Assembly: GCA_038238115.1 (NCBI GenBank)
Contig: JBBRYB010000004.1
Span: forward strand, 62,001-126,000
Direction of reading: 5' to 3'
DNA from: JBBRYB01 sp038238115
Lineage (GTDB): Bacteria > Actinomycetota > Actinomycetes > Propionibacteriales > Nocardioidaceae
Length of the DNA stretch: 64,000 bases
Part shown: piece after piece, positions 9,037 through 16,105 of the stretch
How the letters are laid out: each line of letters begins with the position of its first letter
Position numbering within the stretch: position 1 is the first letter of the stretch
Translations under genes and position numbers: made by a program
Notes under the pieces: generated by a model
The model's input: the letters and a program-made list of their open reading frames with translations, nothing else
The model's database searches: none
Told to the model about the DNA's origin: nothing

Positions 9037-10199
9037 GCTTGCGCGCCTCTCAGAGAGATCATCAACGACTCGAGGGCGAGCACTGGTGCCACGCCACCTT
9101 CAAGTGCGTCTCGAGTGGTGAAGATGGCGGCCAGCCGCTGTGCAGAGGTTTCCCCCGTCGTGCCACGAGCCATCGTATCGATGTCATGGCGCAGTTCTTC
9201 GTTGATTAGCTCAAGTGGTGATCCGAGCTGCAGCGAGACGACATCGCGGTAGAACGAGGCGAGGTCGAGCAGCGCACGATCGAGCGCGTCGCGCACGAAC
9301 CGTTTCGAGCGTTGCTTCTGGTCACTCAGCAGTTCCTTCTGGGCGGCGGCGAACCCGGTCGCCCGTACGCCGCGGGTGCCGGCTCCGTAGGTGAGCTCGA
9401 GGTCAGCCTGCTCCTTGGCGTCAAGACTCTGGCGGCGTGGCTCAGCCTCCTCGGTGGCGGCGTCGACCAAGTTCTGCGCACACGTCATACACGATCCGAG
9501 GTCCCTGAGCTGGAGGGGGATCCGGAGCACCTCCCGGCGGCGGTTGCGACTGGACTCGTCGAGCGCGAGAGCGCGCGCCCGCCCGATGTGTCCCTGGGAT
9601 GCCCGTGCCGCGAATGTCGCCACCGCCTCGGAGGCTCCGTCGCGTCGTGCCAGGTGCGCGGCGACGGCAGCCGTGGGTGGGGTGCGCAGGACGAGGGTGC
9701 GACAACGCGAGCTGATCGTCGCCAACACATCCTCGACGGTCGGGGCACAGAGCAGCCACACCGTGTGCGCGGGTGGCTCCTCGATGCTCTTGAGCAATGC
9801 GTTGGCGGAGAAGTCGTTGAGCCGGTCGGCGTCCTCGACGATGACGATCTGCCACCGCCGGTTGGCCGGTGCCAGGGCGGCGAGGCGCACCACCTCACGC
9901 GCCAGCTCCACCTTGATCACGGACTGGTCGGTCGCTACTCGGGTGACGTCGGCATGCGAGCATGCCAACGACGTGCGGCAGGCCAGACATTCGCCACACC
10001 CTCCCTGGTCGCACTGCAGTGCGGCCGCGAACGCCCGGGCGGCCGTCGAGCGGCCCGACCCGGGCGGCCCCGTGAACAGCCAGGCATGCGTCATGCCGGC
10101 GCCGGTCTCGCCTCGCAGAGCACCTTCAGCGGCTCCCACCGCTGCCTGCAGCGACGCGACCAGCTCGTCCTGCCCGACCAGGTCGTCCCACACGCTCAC
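9033..10199 (-). CDS. holB: DNA polymerase III subunit delta'
   Basis: The 388-residue clamp-loader subunit has the AAA+ fold. GPPGSGRS at residues 44-51 is a modified P-loop in which the usual lysine is arginine, fitting a delta' subunit that does not hydrolyse ATP. Cys63, Cys68, Cys71 and Cys74 form the zinc module, and IVIVEDADRLNDFSANALLK plus IEEPP are the Walker B and following motifs. It helps load the sliding clamp at the replication fork. GTG at 10199 overlaps the upstream kinase stop by GTGA, so the pair is translationally coupled, as in other actinobacteria where tmk and holB are adjacent. Confidence 0.92.
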   Translation of the reverse strand: MSVWDDLVGQDELVASLQAAVGAAEGALRGETGAGMTHAWLFTGPPGSGRSTAARAFAAALQCDQGGCGECLACRTSLACSHADVTRVATDQSVIKVELAREVVRLAALAPANRRWQIVIVEDADRLNDFSANALLKSIEEPPAHTVWLLCAPTVEDVLATISSRCRTLVLRTPPTAAVAAHLARRDGASEAVATFAARASQGHIGRARALALDESSRNRRREVLRIPLQLRDLGSCMTCAQNLVDAATEEAEPRRQSLDAKEQADLELTYGAGTRGVRATGFAAAQKELLSDQKQRSKRFVRDALDRALLDLASFYRDVVSLQLGSPLELINEELRHDIDTMARGTTGETSAQRLAAIFTTRDALEGGVAPVLALESLMISLRGAQA

Positions 10200-12208
10200 A
10201 TGTCGGCCCGCGCGTGCCGCGTCGCAAGCCGCAGCGATCCGGCAACGCGCTCACGCACGATGGCAGCGATAGCGTCACGGTCAAGGTGGCCGTCGACGAC
10301 GAGATAATGGGTGGGCTCCTTGTCGGCCAGCGCGCGAAACGCCACCCGGACCCGCTCATGGAAGGCGAGCGACTCGGCTTCGATGCGGTCGCGCGTCTGC
10401 GTTTTGAACCTGCCCAGTCCCTGGTCAGGCTGCACGTCGAGCAGCACGGTGAGGTGCGGGCGCAGGTCTGACGTGGCCCACCGAGCGATGCGTTCGACCT
10501 CCTCGGGTGCCAGGTCACGGCCCACTCCTTGGTAGGCGAGCGTCGAGTCGACGTAGCGGTCGCAGATCACCACGGCACCACGCGCCAGCGCCGGTTTCAC
10601 GAGCTTTTCGACGTGCTCGGCCTTGTCAGCGGCATAGAGCAACGTCTCGGCTCGGTGATCGAGCAACCCGGTCTCCGGTGACAGCAGGATCTGCCGAAGC
10701 TGCTGGCCCACGGCCGAGTCACCCGGCTCATGGGTGAGTACGACGTCATAGCTCTGGCTCGTCAGCCACGTCTCCAGCAGCCGCGCCTGGGTGGACTTGC
10801 CCGCGCCCTCACCACCCTCGAACGCGACGAAGACACCTCGATCGGCATACACCCCCCGCTCAGGCATCAGGGACCTCCTCAGCTCGCTTCGAATCGACGT
10901 GCCTGGTCTGTCGTTCATGTGATGGTAGGAGAAGACGCCGACTGCGAACATCGCCAGCGCTGAGACGAACAAGGTGATCGCGGCCCCGTTGTAGTCGAGC
11001 ACCGCGTTGGCGTTGATGCGCCAGCGGTGTCGGCCGATGAGGCCGGCGAGCAAGGGCGCCGCTGCGAGCACCACGGAGAGGGCAAGCCGGATCAGGGTCT
11101 GGACGAACGCGAAGGTCCGCCCGCGCAGCGAGTCCTCGACCTCCAGGCCCAGCAAGGTGTAGCCGGTGATCCAGGCGGTGCCCGCGAAGAAGCCCAGCAC
11201 CACGGTGAGCATGATGACGACGACCAGGTTGGCGACGATGGCGATGCCCGCGAGCAACCAGCCCGCGGCCATGAGCGAGAACCCGAACAGCCGCGGGCGC
11301 GACATGGCGGTGAGAAAGCGCGGCCCTCTCCACATGCCCAGAGCAAGCCCGCCGAAGACGGCCGCGAAGAGCAGCCCGTAGCCAGGATCGCCGCCGCCGA
11401 GGTCTGCCACATAGACACGCGCCAGGCCGACGACCACGCCACCGGCGGCGAAGGCACCGGTGATGCCGATGACCAGCCCGCGGATGAGAGGCGTCCGGGC
11501 GACGTACGACCAGCCGTCAGCGATCACCCGCCACATGCCGTGACGGTCCTCGGCAGCAATGGCCGGCCCGCGCGGGATGCCGGTCAGAGTGGCGATCACG
11601 AGGCCGGAGACGATGAACGACGCCGCGTTGAAGTAGAGCGCCAGCTTGACCGGATCGTCGAGCCAGCCCAGCGATGAGTGCAGCCCCTTCGTCGACAGCG
11701 ACAGCACAATGAAGAGGCCGGCAGCCGGCAGTGCAGAGCCGTACGTCGTCGCGATCGAGATCTGGTTTGCCGTCTCGAGCTGATCGCGCGGCACGAGGTT
11801 GGGGATCGTGGCATCCTTCGCGGGCAGCCACACCAGGCTGATCGCCTCGATGATGACCGTGGCGACCAGGACCCAGGTCAGTGTGTGGACGATCGGGATC
11901 GACACGAAGACGATGCCGCGCAGCATGTCGCCGATGATGAGCGTCCATCTGCGGTCGAGCCGGTCGGCGACGTAGCCCGCCAGCGGGCCGAGCACCACGG
12001 CAGGCAGCACCCGGAGGAAGAGGACGCCTGCGATCGCGAAGTTCTGTTTGGCATAGGTGTTGTCTGCGAGCTCGCTCGCCATCGCGGTCAAGGCGAGCAG
12101 TCCGAGCCAGTCGCCGAGGCTGGAGAGCCCGAGCCCGATCCACAGCCGCCGAAACGCCGTGATCGACAAGACGCCCCCGGCGGAGCGCGGCAATGACACC
12201 TCAGACAC
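10196..12208 (-). CDS. tmk: fusion: MFS transporter plus dTMP kinase
   Basis: The single frame of 670 residues has two halves. Residues 1 to about 440 are a major-facilitator membrane protein with about twelve helices (for example LGPLAGYVADRLDRRWTLI). Residues 448-670 are a complete thymidylate kinase: FVAFEGGEGAGKSTQ is the P-loop, THEPG binds the nucleotide, CDRYVDSTLAYQG is the DRY/S motif, and RIEAES is in the lid. The kinase makes dTDP from dTMP. The fused form is known in several actinobacterial lineages. GTG at 12208 sits six bases after a TACGCT hexamer. ATG448 has its own ribosome-binding site, so a free kinase may also be made. Confidence 0.9.
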   Translation of the reverse strand: MSEVSLPRSAGGVLSITAFRRLWIGLGLSSLGDWLGLLALTAMASELADNTYAKQNFAIAGVLFLRVLPAVVLGPLAGYVADRLDRRWTLIIGDMLRGIVFVSIPIVHTLTWVLVATVIIEAISLVWLPAKDATIPNLVPRDQLETANQISIATTYGSALPAAGLFIVLSLSTKGLHSSLGWLDDPVKLALYFNAASFIVSGLVIATLTGIPRGPAIAAEDRHGMWRVIADGWSYVARTPLIRGLVIGITGAFAAGGVVVGLARVYVADLGGGDPGYGLLFAAVFGGLALGMWRGPRFLTAMSRPRLFGFSLMAAGWLLAGIAIVANLVVVIMLTVVLGFFAGTAWITGYTLLGLEVEDSLRGRTFAFVQTLIRLALSVVLAAAPLLAGLIGRHRWRINANAVLDYNGAAITLFVSALAMFAVGVFSYHHMNDRPGTSIRSELRRSLMPERGVYADRGVFVAFEGGEGAGKSTQARLLETWLTSQSYDVVLTHEPGDSAVGQQLRQILLSPETGLLDHRAETLLYAADKAEHVEKLVKPALARGAVVICDRYVDSTLAYQGVGRDLAPEEVERIARWATSDLRPHLTVLLDVQPDQGLGRFKTQTRDRIEAESLAFHERVRVAFRALADKEPTHYLVVDGHLDRDAIAAIVRERVAGSLRLATRHARADM
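10868..10879 (-). promoter_or_regulatory. internal Shine-Dalgarno before the dTMP kinase half
   Basis: On the minus strand AGGAGG (10879-10874) is followed by six bases and an in-frame ATG at 10867 that begins MPERGVYADRGVFVAFEGG, exactly where a stand-alone Tmk would start. The match to the anti-SD and the spacing are near ideal, inside an otherwise open fused frame. Confidence 0.7.
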
Positions 12209-12214
12209 CCAGCA

Positions 12215-12220
12215 AGCGTA
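12215..12220 (-). promoter_or_regulatory. candidate leaderless -10 element for MFS-tmk
   Basis: Minus-strand TACGCT ends six bases before the GTG start at 12208, and no Shine-Dalgarno is present. The same arrangement recurs at a dozen other starts in this window. Confidence 0.5.
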
Positions 12221-12304
12221 GTGGGCGTGACGGCGGCGGCCCGCGCCACAAGCAACGGCTTACCGCCGGCTACCCCGACCTCGTCACCTGCGGTGTCTGC
12301 CAAG

Positions 12305-12871
12305 ATGGCTCCGATGATGCAGACCGAGGTGGCGGGAGTGGTGGTCGCCGTCAGCCGCGGTCAGGGCCACGACTTCAGCAAGTCGACCGAGGATGTGGTG
12401 GTCATAGCCGCCGGCCTCGGGGTCGACGGTGACGCGCACGCCGGAGTGACGGTCCAGCACCTGTCGCGGGTCGCCGTCGACCCGACTCAACCGAACCTGC
12501 GCCAGGTGCACCTGATCCATGCCGAGCTGCACGACGAGTTGCGTGCTCGCGGCTTCGATGTGGCCGCCGGGCAGATGGGTGAGAACGTCACCACCCGTGG
12601 CGTCGATCTGCTCGGTCTTCCTCGCGGCGCCCGGTTGCTTCTCGGGCGTACAGCTGTTGTCGAGGTTACTGGCCTGCGCAACCCCTGCCGTCAGCTCGAC
12701 GAGTTCCGGCCGGGGCTGTTACGCGCCGTACTCGACCACGACGAGAGGGGGCGGCTCATTCGCAAGGCGGGGGTCATGGCTGTCGTGCTCTCCGGCGGAC
12801 AGGTGCGGGCGGGTGACTGGGTCACTGTCGAGCTGCCGGTAGGCAGGCACGTCAAGCTGAACCGCGTCTAG
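12305..12871 (+). CDS. MOSC-domain protein
   Basis: The product of about 188 residues is one MOSC domain, the sulfur-carrier fold related to the molybdenum-cofactor sulfurase C-terminus. QMGENVTTRGVDLLGLPRG and VEVTGLRNPCRQLDEF fit the family, the latter with the near-invariant cysteine in NPCRQL; AGVMAVVLSGGQVRAGD ends the fold. It may shuttle sulfur or handle Mo-enzyme substrates; no partner gene is nearby. Three clustered ATGs (12305, 12314, 12317) make the exact start uncertain. It converges on topA across a tandem-repeat block. Confidence 0.8.
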   Translation: MAPMMQTEVAGVVVAVSRGQGHDFSKSTEDVVVIAAGLGVDGDAHAGVTVQHLSRVAVDPTQPNLRQVHLIHAELHDELRARGFDVAAGQMGENVTTRGVDLLGLPRGARLLLGRTAVVEVTGLRNPCRQLDEFRPGLLRAVLDHDERGRLIRKAGVMAVVLSGGQVRAGDWVTVELPVGRHVKLNRV

Positions 12872-13104
12872 CTGACGCCTCGGCCCGAACAACTGGCGCC
12901 TCGGCCGGAAGAAGTGGCGCCTCGGCCCGAACAACTGGCGCTTCGGCCGGAAGAAGTGGCGGCTCGACCCGAACAACTGACGCCTCGACGCGAACACCTG
13001 GCGCCTCGCCCCCGAACACCTGGGGCCTCGCCCCCGAACACCTGGCGCCTCGGCCCGAACAACTGGCGCCTCGGCCCGAACAACTGGCGCTTCGGCCGGA
13101 AGAA
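12872..13104 (+). repeat. eleven tandem 21-22 bp units between MOSC gene and topA
   Basis: Eleven head-to-tail units begin immediately after the MOSC stop codon, at 12872, 12893, 12914, 12935, 12956, 12977, 12998, 13020, 13042, 13063 and 13084. A partial unit runs into the topA stop. Each starts CTGGCGCCTCGG and ends in one of two variants, CCGAACAA or CGGAAGAA. Nine units are 21 bp, and the two at 12998 and 13020 are 22 bp. There are no spacers, so this is not a CRISPR. Isolated copies of the same unit lie at 15925 and 36301-36339. Confidence 0.9.
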
Positions 13105-13112
13105 CTGGCGCG

Positions 13113-15809
13113 TCAGCTGGACTTCTTGGCCGGCGCCTTCTTGGCGGCTGACTTCTTGGCGGTGGTCTTCTTGGCGGTGGTCTTCTTGGCGGTGGTCTTC
13201 TTCGCCGTACGGCGTTTGGGCGCCGGGCCGCGGGAGCGCTTGTCGGCAAGCAGTTCAGCTGCCCGCTCCAAGGTGACGGCCTCGACTGTGTCGTCCTTGC
13301 GCAGCGTCGCGTTGACCTCCCCGTCGGTGACGTACGGCCCGAACCGGCCATCCCTGACGACGACCGGCTTCTCGGACACCGGATCCTCACCCAGCTCGCG
13401 CAGCGGCCCTGCGGCAGCTCGACGGCCCCGCTGCTTCGGCTCTGCGTAGATGCTCTGCGCCTCGTCGAGTGTGATCGACAAGAGCTTGTCCTCGGAGTCG
13501 ATCGAGCGGGAGTCGGTGCCCTTCTTCAGGTAGGGCCCATAGCGCCCGTTCTGCGCTGTGATCTCCTCACCGGTGGACGGGTCGACGCCGACAACGCGAG
13601 GCAGTGTGAACAACCTCAGCGCGTCGTCGAGCGTCACCGTGTCGACGGACATGGTCTTGAAGAGCGACGATGTGTGTGGCTTTGCGTGCTTGGGCGCGTC
13701 GTCGAGCACCTCGGTGACGTAGGGCCCGTAGCGCCCGTTCTTGGCGACAATCGTGCGTCCGGTGGACGGGTCGACGCCGAGCTCCCGCTCGGCACCGGCC
13801 GGGTTGGCGAGCAGTTCCTTGGCCGTTTCGATACTCAGCTCGTCCGGGGGCAGATCTTCGGGGACATTGGCGCGGATTCCATTGGCGTCCTCGACGTAGG
13901 GACCGTAGCGCCCCACGCGCACCGCGATGCCGTCGCCGAGCTCGAACGTCGACAGCTCCCGCGCGTCGATCTCGCCGAGCTCCGTGACGAGTCTCTTGAG
14001 CCCTGCCTGGTTGCCGGTGCCGAAGTAGAAGGCGGCCAGTTCGCTGGTGGAGTCACGTCGACCCGCTGCCACCTCGTCGAGCACGTCCTCCATACCGGCG
14101 GTGAAGTTGTAGTCGACCAGCCGCTTGAAGTGCCGCTCCAAGAGCCGCACCACGGCGAACGCGAGCCACGCCGGCACGAGCGCACTGCCCTTCTTGTACA
14201 CGTAGCCGCGGTTGAGGATGGTCCCGACGATCGCGGCGTAGGTGGACGGCCGGCCGATCTCCCGCTCCTCGAGCTCACGGATGAGAGACGCCTCGGTGTA
14301 GCGGGCCGGCGGGCGGGTCTCGTGGCCGGCTGCGGCGAGCTCGCTTGCGGTCACCAGGTCGCCCTCGGCCACGTCAGGCAGCCGCGTCTCCCGGTCGTCG
14401 CGCTCGGCGTCGGGATCGTCGGCCCCTTCGACGTACGCCTTCAGGAACCCGTGGAACGTGATGACGCGGCCGCTGGCCGAGAACTCGACAGCCTCGCCGG
14501 TCGTCGCGGTGGCACCGATCCGCACCGACACCGAGCGGCCCTCGGCGTCGCGCATCTGCGAGGCCACCGTGCGCATCCAGATCAGCTCGTAGAGCCGGAA
14601 GTCGTCGCTGTTGAGGCCGGTCTGCGCGGGGGTACGGAACGCCTCTCCGGCCGGGCGGATGGCCTCGTGCGCCTCCTGGGCGTTCTTCACCTTGCTCTGG
14701 TAGGTGCGGGGAACCGCCGGCAGATAGTCACGTCCGTAGAGCTCGGCGACCTGCGCGCGGGCCGCGGCCACCGCCGACTCCGACAGCGTCACCGAGTCGG
14801 TGCGCATGTAGGTGATGTAGCCGTTCTCGTAGAGTCGCTGGGCGACCTGCATCGTGCGGGCAGAGCCGTAGCCGAGCTTGCGAGAGGCCTCCTGCTGCAG
14901 GGTCGTGGTGCGAAACGGCGCGTACGGCGACCGGCGGTAGGGCTTGGACTCGACCGACGCGACGGTGCAGGCCTGATCGTGCAACCCCTCGACCAGAGTG
15001 GCCGCCCGGGCCTCGTCGACGTGGATGACCTCGGAGCCGGGTTTGAGCTCGCCGACCGACGTGAAGTCGCGGCCTTGGGCGACCCGCTGGCCCTTGACGC
15101 TGTACAGCCTGGCGGAAAACGTGCGAGGCGTCTGTGTCTCGCTCGCGTCGAACGTCGCCTCGATGTCCCAGAAGGCCGCAGCCCGAAACGCCATCCGCTC
15201 ACGCTCCCGGTCGACGACGAGCCGCGTCGCAACCGACTGCACGCGACCCGCTGACAGCCCGCTCATCACCTTCTTCCACAACACCGGAGAGACCTCGTAG
15301 CCGTAGAGCCGGTCGAGGATCCGGCGTGCCTCCTGCGCCTCCACGAGGTCAGCGTTGATCGAGCGAGGATTGGCGACTGCGGCGGCGATCGCGTCTGGCG
15401 TGATCTCGTGGAAGACCATCCGGTGCACGGGCACCTTCGGCTTCAGCTCGTCGAGCAGGTGCCAGGCGATCGCCTCGCCCTCCCGGTCCTCATCAGTGGC
15501 GAGATAGACCTCGGCGGCGCCCTTGAGCAGCGACCTGAGCTTGCTGATCTGCTTCTTCTTGTCCTGCGGCACGACGTACACCGGGGCGAAGCCCGCATCC
15601 ACGTTGACACCGAGCCGCCCCCACGACTCCCCCTTGTACTTGGCGGGCACCTCGCTGGCGTTGTTGGGCAGGTCACGGATGTGGCCGATCGACGACTCCA
15701 CGACGTAGCCACGACCAAGGAAACCCGAGATCGTCCGCGCCTTGGCGGGTGACTCGACGATGACGAGCTTGTGTCCCTCATCTGCCACGTCGGGTGTGCT
15801 CCACTCCAT
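13113..15809 (-). CDS. topA: DNA topoisomerase I
   Basis: The 898-residue type IA topoisomerase relaxes negative supercoils. LVIVESPAKARTISGFLGRG opens the TOPRIM domain, and YLATDEDREGEAIAWHL has its acidic metal-binding cluster. NGYITYMRTDSVTLSE carries the active-site tyrosine, and FTAGMEDVLDEVAAG is also conserved. The C-terminal half has four repeats of the GRYGPYV type without zinc cysteines. A Lys/Ala/Thr tail (repeated AKKTT), typical of actinobacterial TopA, follows and binds DNA. The start is the ATG at 15809; a GTG immediately upstream at 15812 is an equal alternative. Confidence 0.95.
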   Translation of the reverse strand: MEWSTPDVADEGHKLVIVESPAKARTISGFLGRGYVVESSIGHIRDLPNNASEVPAKYKGESWGRLGVNVDAGFAPVYVVPQDKKKQISKLRSLLKGAAEVYLATDEDREGEAIAWHLLDELKPKVPVHRMVFHEITPDAIAAAVANPRSINADLVEAQEARRILDRLYGYEVSPVLWKKVMSGLSAGRVQSVATRLVVDRERERMAFRAAAFWDIEATFDASETQTPRTFSARLYSVKGQRVAQGRDFTSVGELKPGSEVIHVDEARAATLVEGLHDQACTVASVESKPYRRSPYAPFRTTTLQQEASRKLGYGSARTMQVAQRLYENGYITYMRTDSVTLSESAVAAARAQVAELYGRDYLPAVPRTYQSKVKNAQEAHEAIRPAGEAFRTPAQTGLNSDDFRLYELIWMRTVASQMRDAEGRSVSVRIGATATTGEAVEFSASGRVITFHGFLKAYVEGADDPDAERDDRETRLPDVAEGDLVTASELAAAGHETRPPARYTEASLIRELEEREIGRPSTYAAIVGTILNRGYVYKKGSALVPAWLAFAVVRLLERHFKRLVDYNFTAGMEDVLDEVAAGRRDSTSELAAFYFGTGNQAGLKRLVTELGEIDARELSTFELGDGIAVRVGRYGPYVEDANGIRANVPEDLPPDELSIETAKELLANPAGAERELGVDPSTGRTIVAKNGRYGPYVTEVLDDAPKHAKPHTSSLFKTMSVDTVTLDDALRLFTLPRVVGVDPSTGEEITAQNGRYGPYLKKGTDSRSIDSEDKLLSITLDEAQSIYAEPKQRGRRAAAGPLRELGEDPVSEKPVVVRDGRFGPYVTDGEVNATLRKDDTVEAVTLERAAELLADKRSRGPAPKRRTAKKTTAKKTTAKKTTAKKSAAKKAPAKKSS

Positions 15810-15899
15810 CACTCAGCGGTCATGGGACCGCACTGGTCGTTGTGTCCTCTCGGGAGAAACCGTAACCCTCCGGCGAAGTCGCCGCGTCTGCCCACGCGG

Positions 15900-15966
15900 C
15901 CGGACACCGTTTGTGGCGCAAGTCGGCGCCTCGAACACCTGGATTCGCGGTTCTAGCGGTGTCCGG
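15900..15966. repeat. inverted repeat enclosing a lone copy of the 21-bp unit
   Basis: The arms ccggacaccg (15900-15909) and cggtgtccgg (15957-15966) are perfect inverted copies. Between them, at 15925-15942, lies ggcgcctcgaacacctgg, a copy of the repeat found next to topA. No gene is visible in the 296 bases between topA and the glycosyltransferase. Confidence 0.55.
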
Positions 15967-16105
15967 TCGAATGGTAGCGGGCCAAGTCCAAGAATCCCGC
16001 CCCCGCGAGGCTGCGGGTCGCAGCGACCAGAGCGCCGCGCCCAGCCTCTTCGGCAACGTCGGTCGGCCGCACGCGCTCATCGCCGCGGCGGTGATGCGGT
16101 GCTGA

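Noticed and set aside
12872..13104. CRISPR array or coding repeat protein
   Set aside because: Units abut with no spacers and two variants alternate; the plus-strand frame through them starts and ends inside neighbouring features, so I treat it as an intergenic tandem repeat.
13674..15254. 526-codon plus-strand open frame
   Set aside because: It is antisense to topA, whose motifs are unmistakable.
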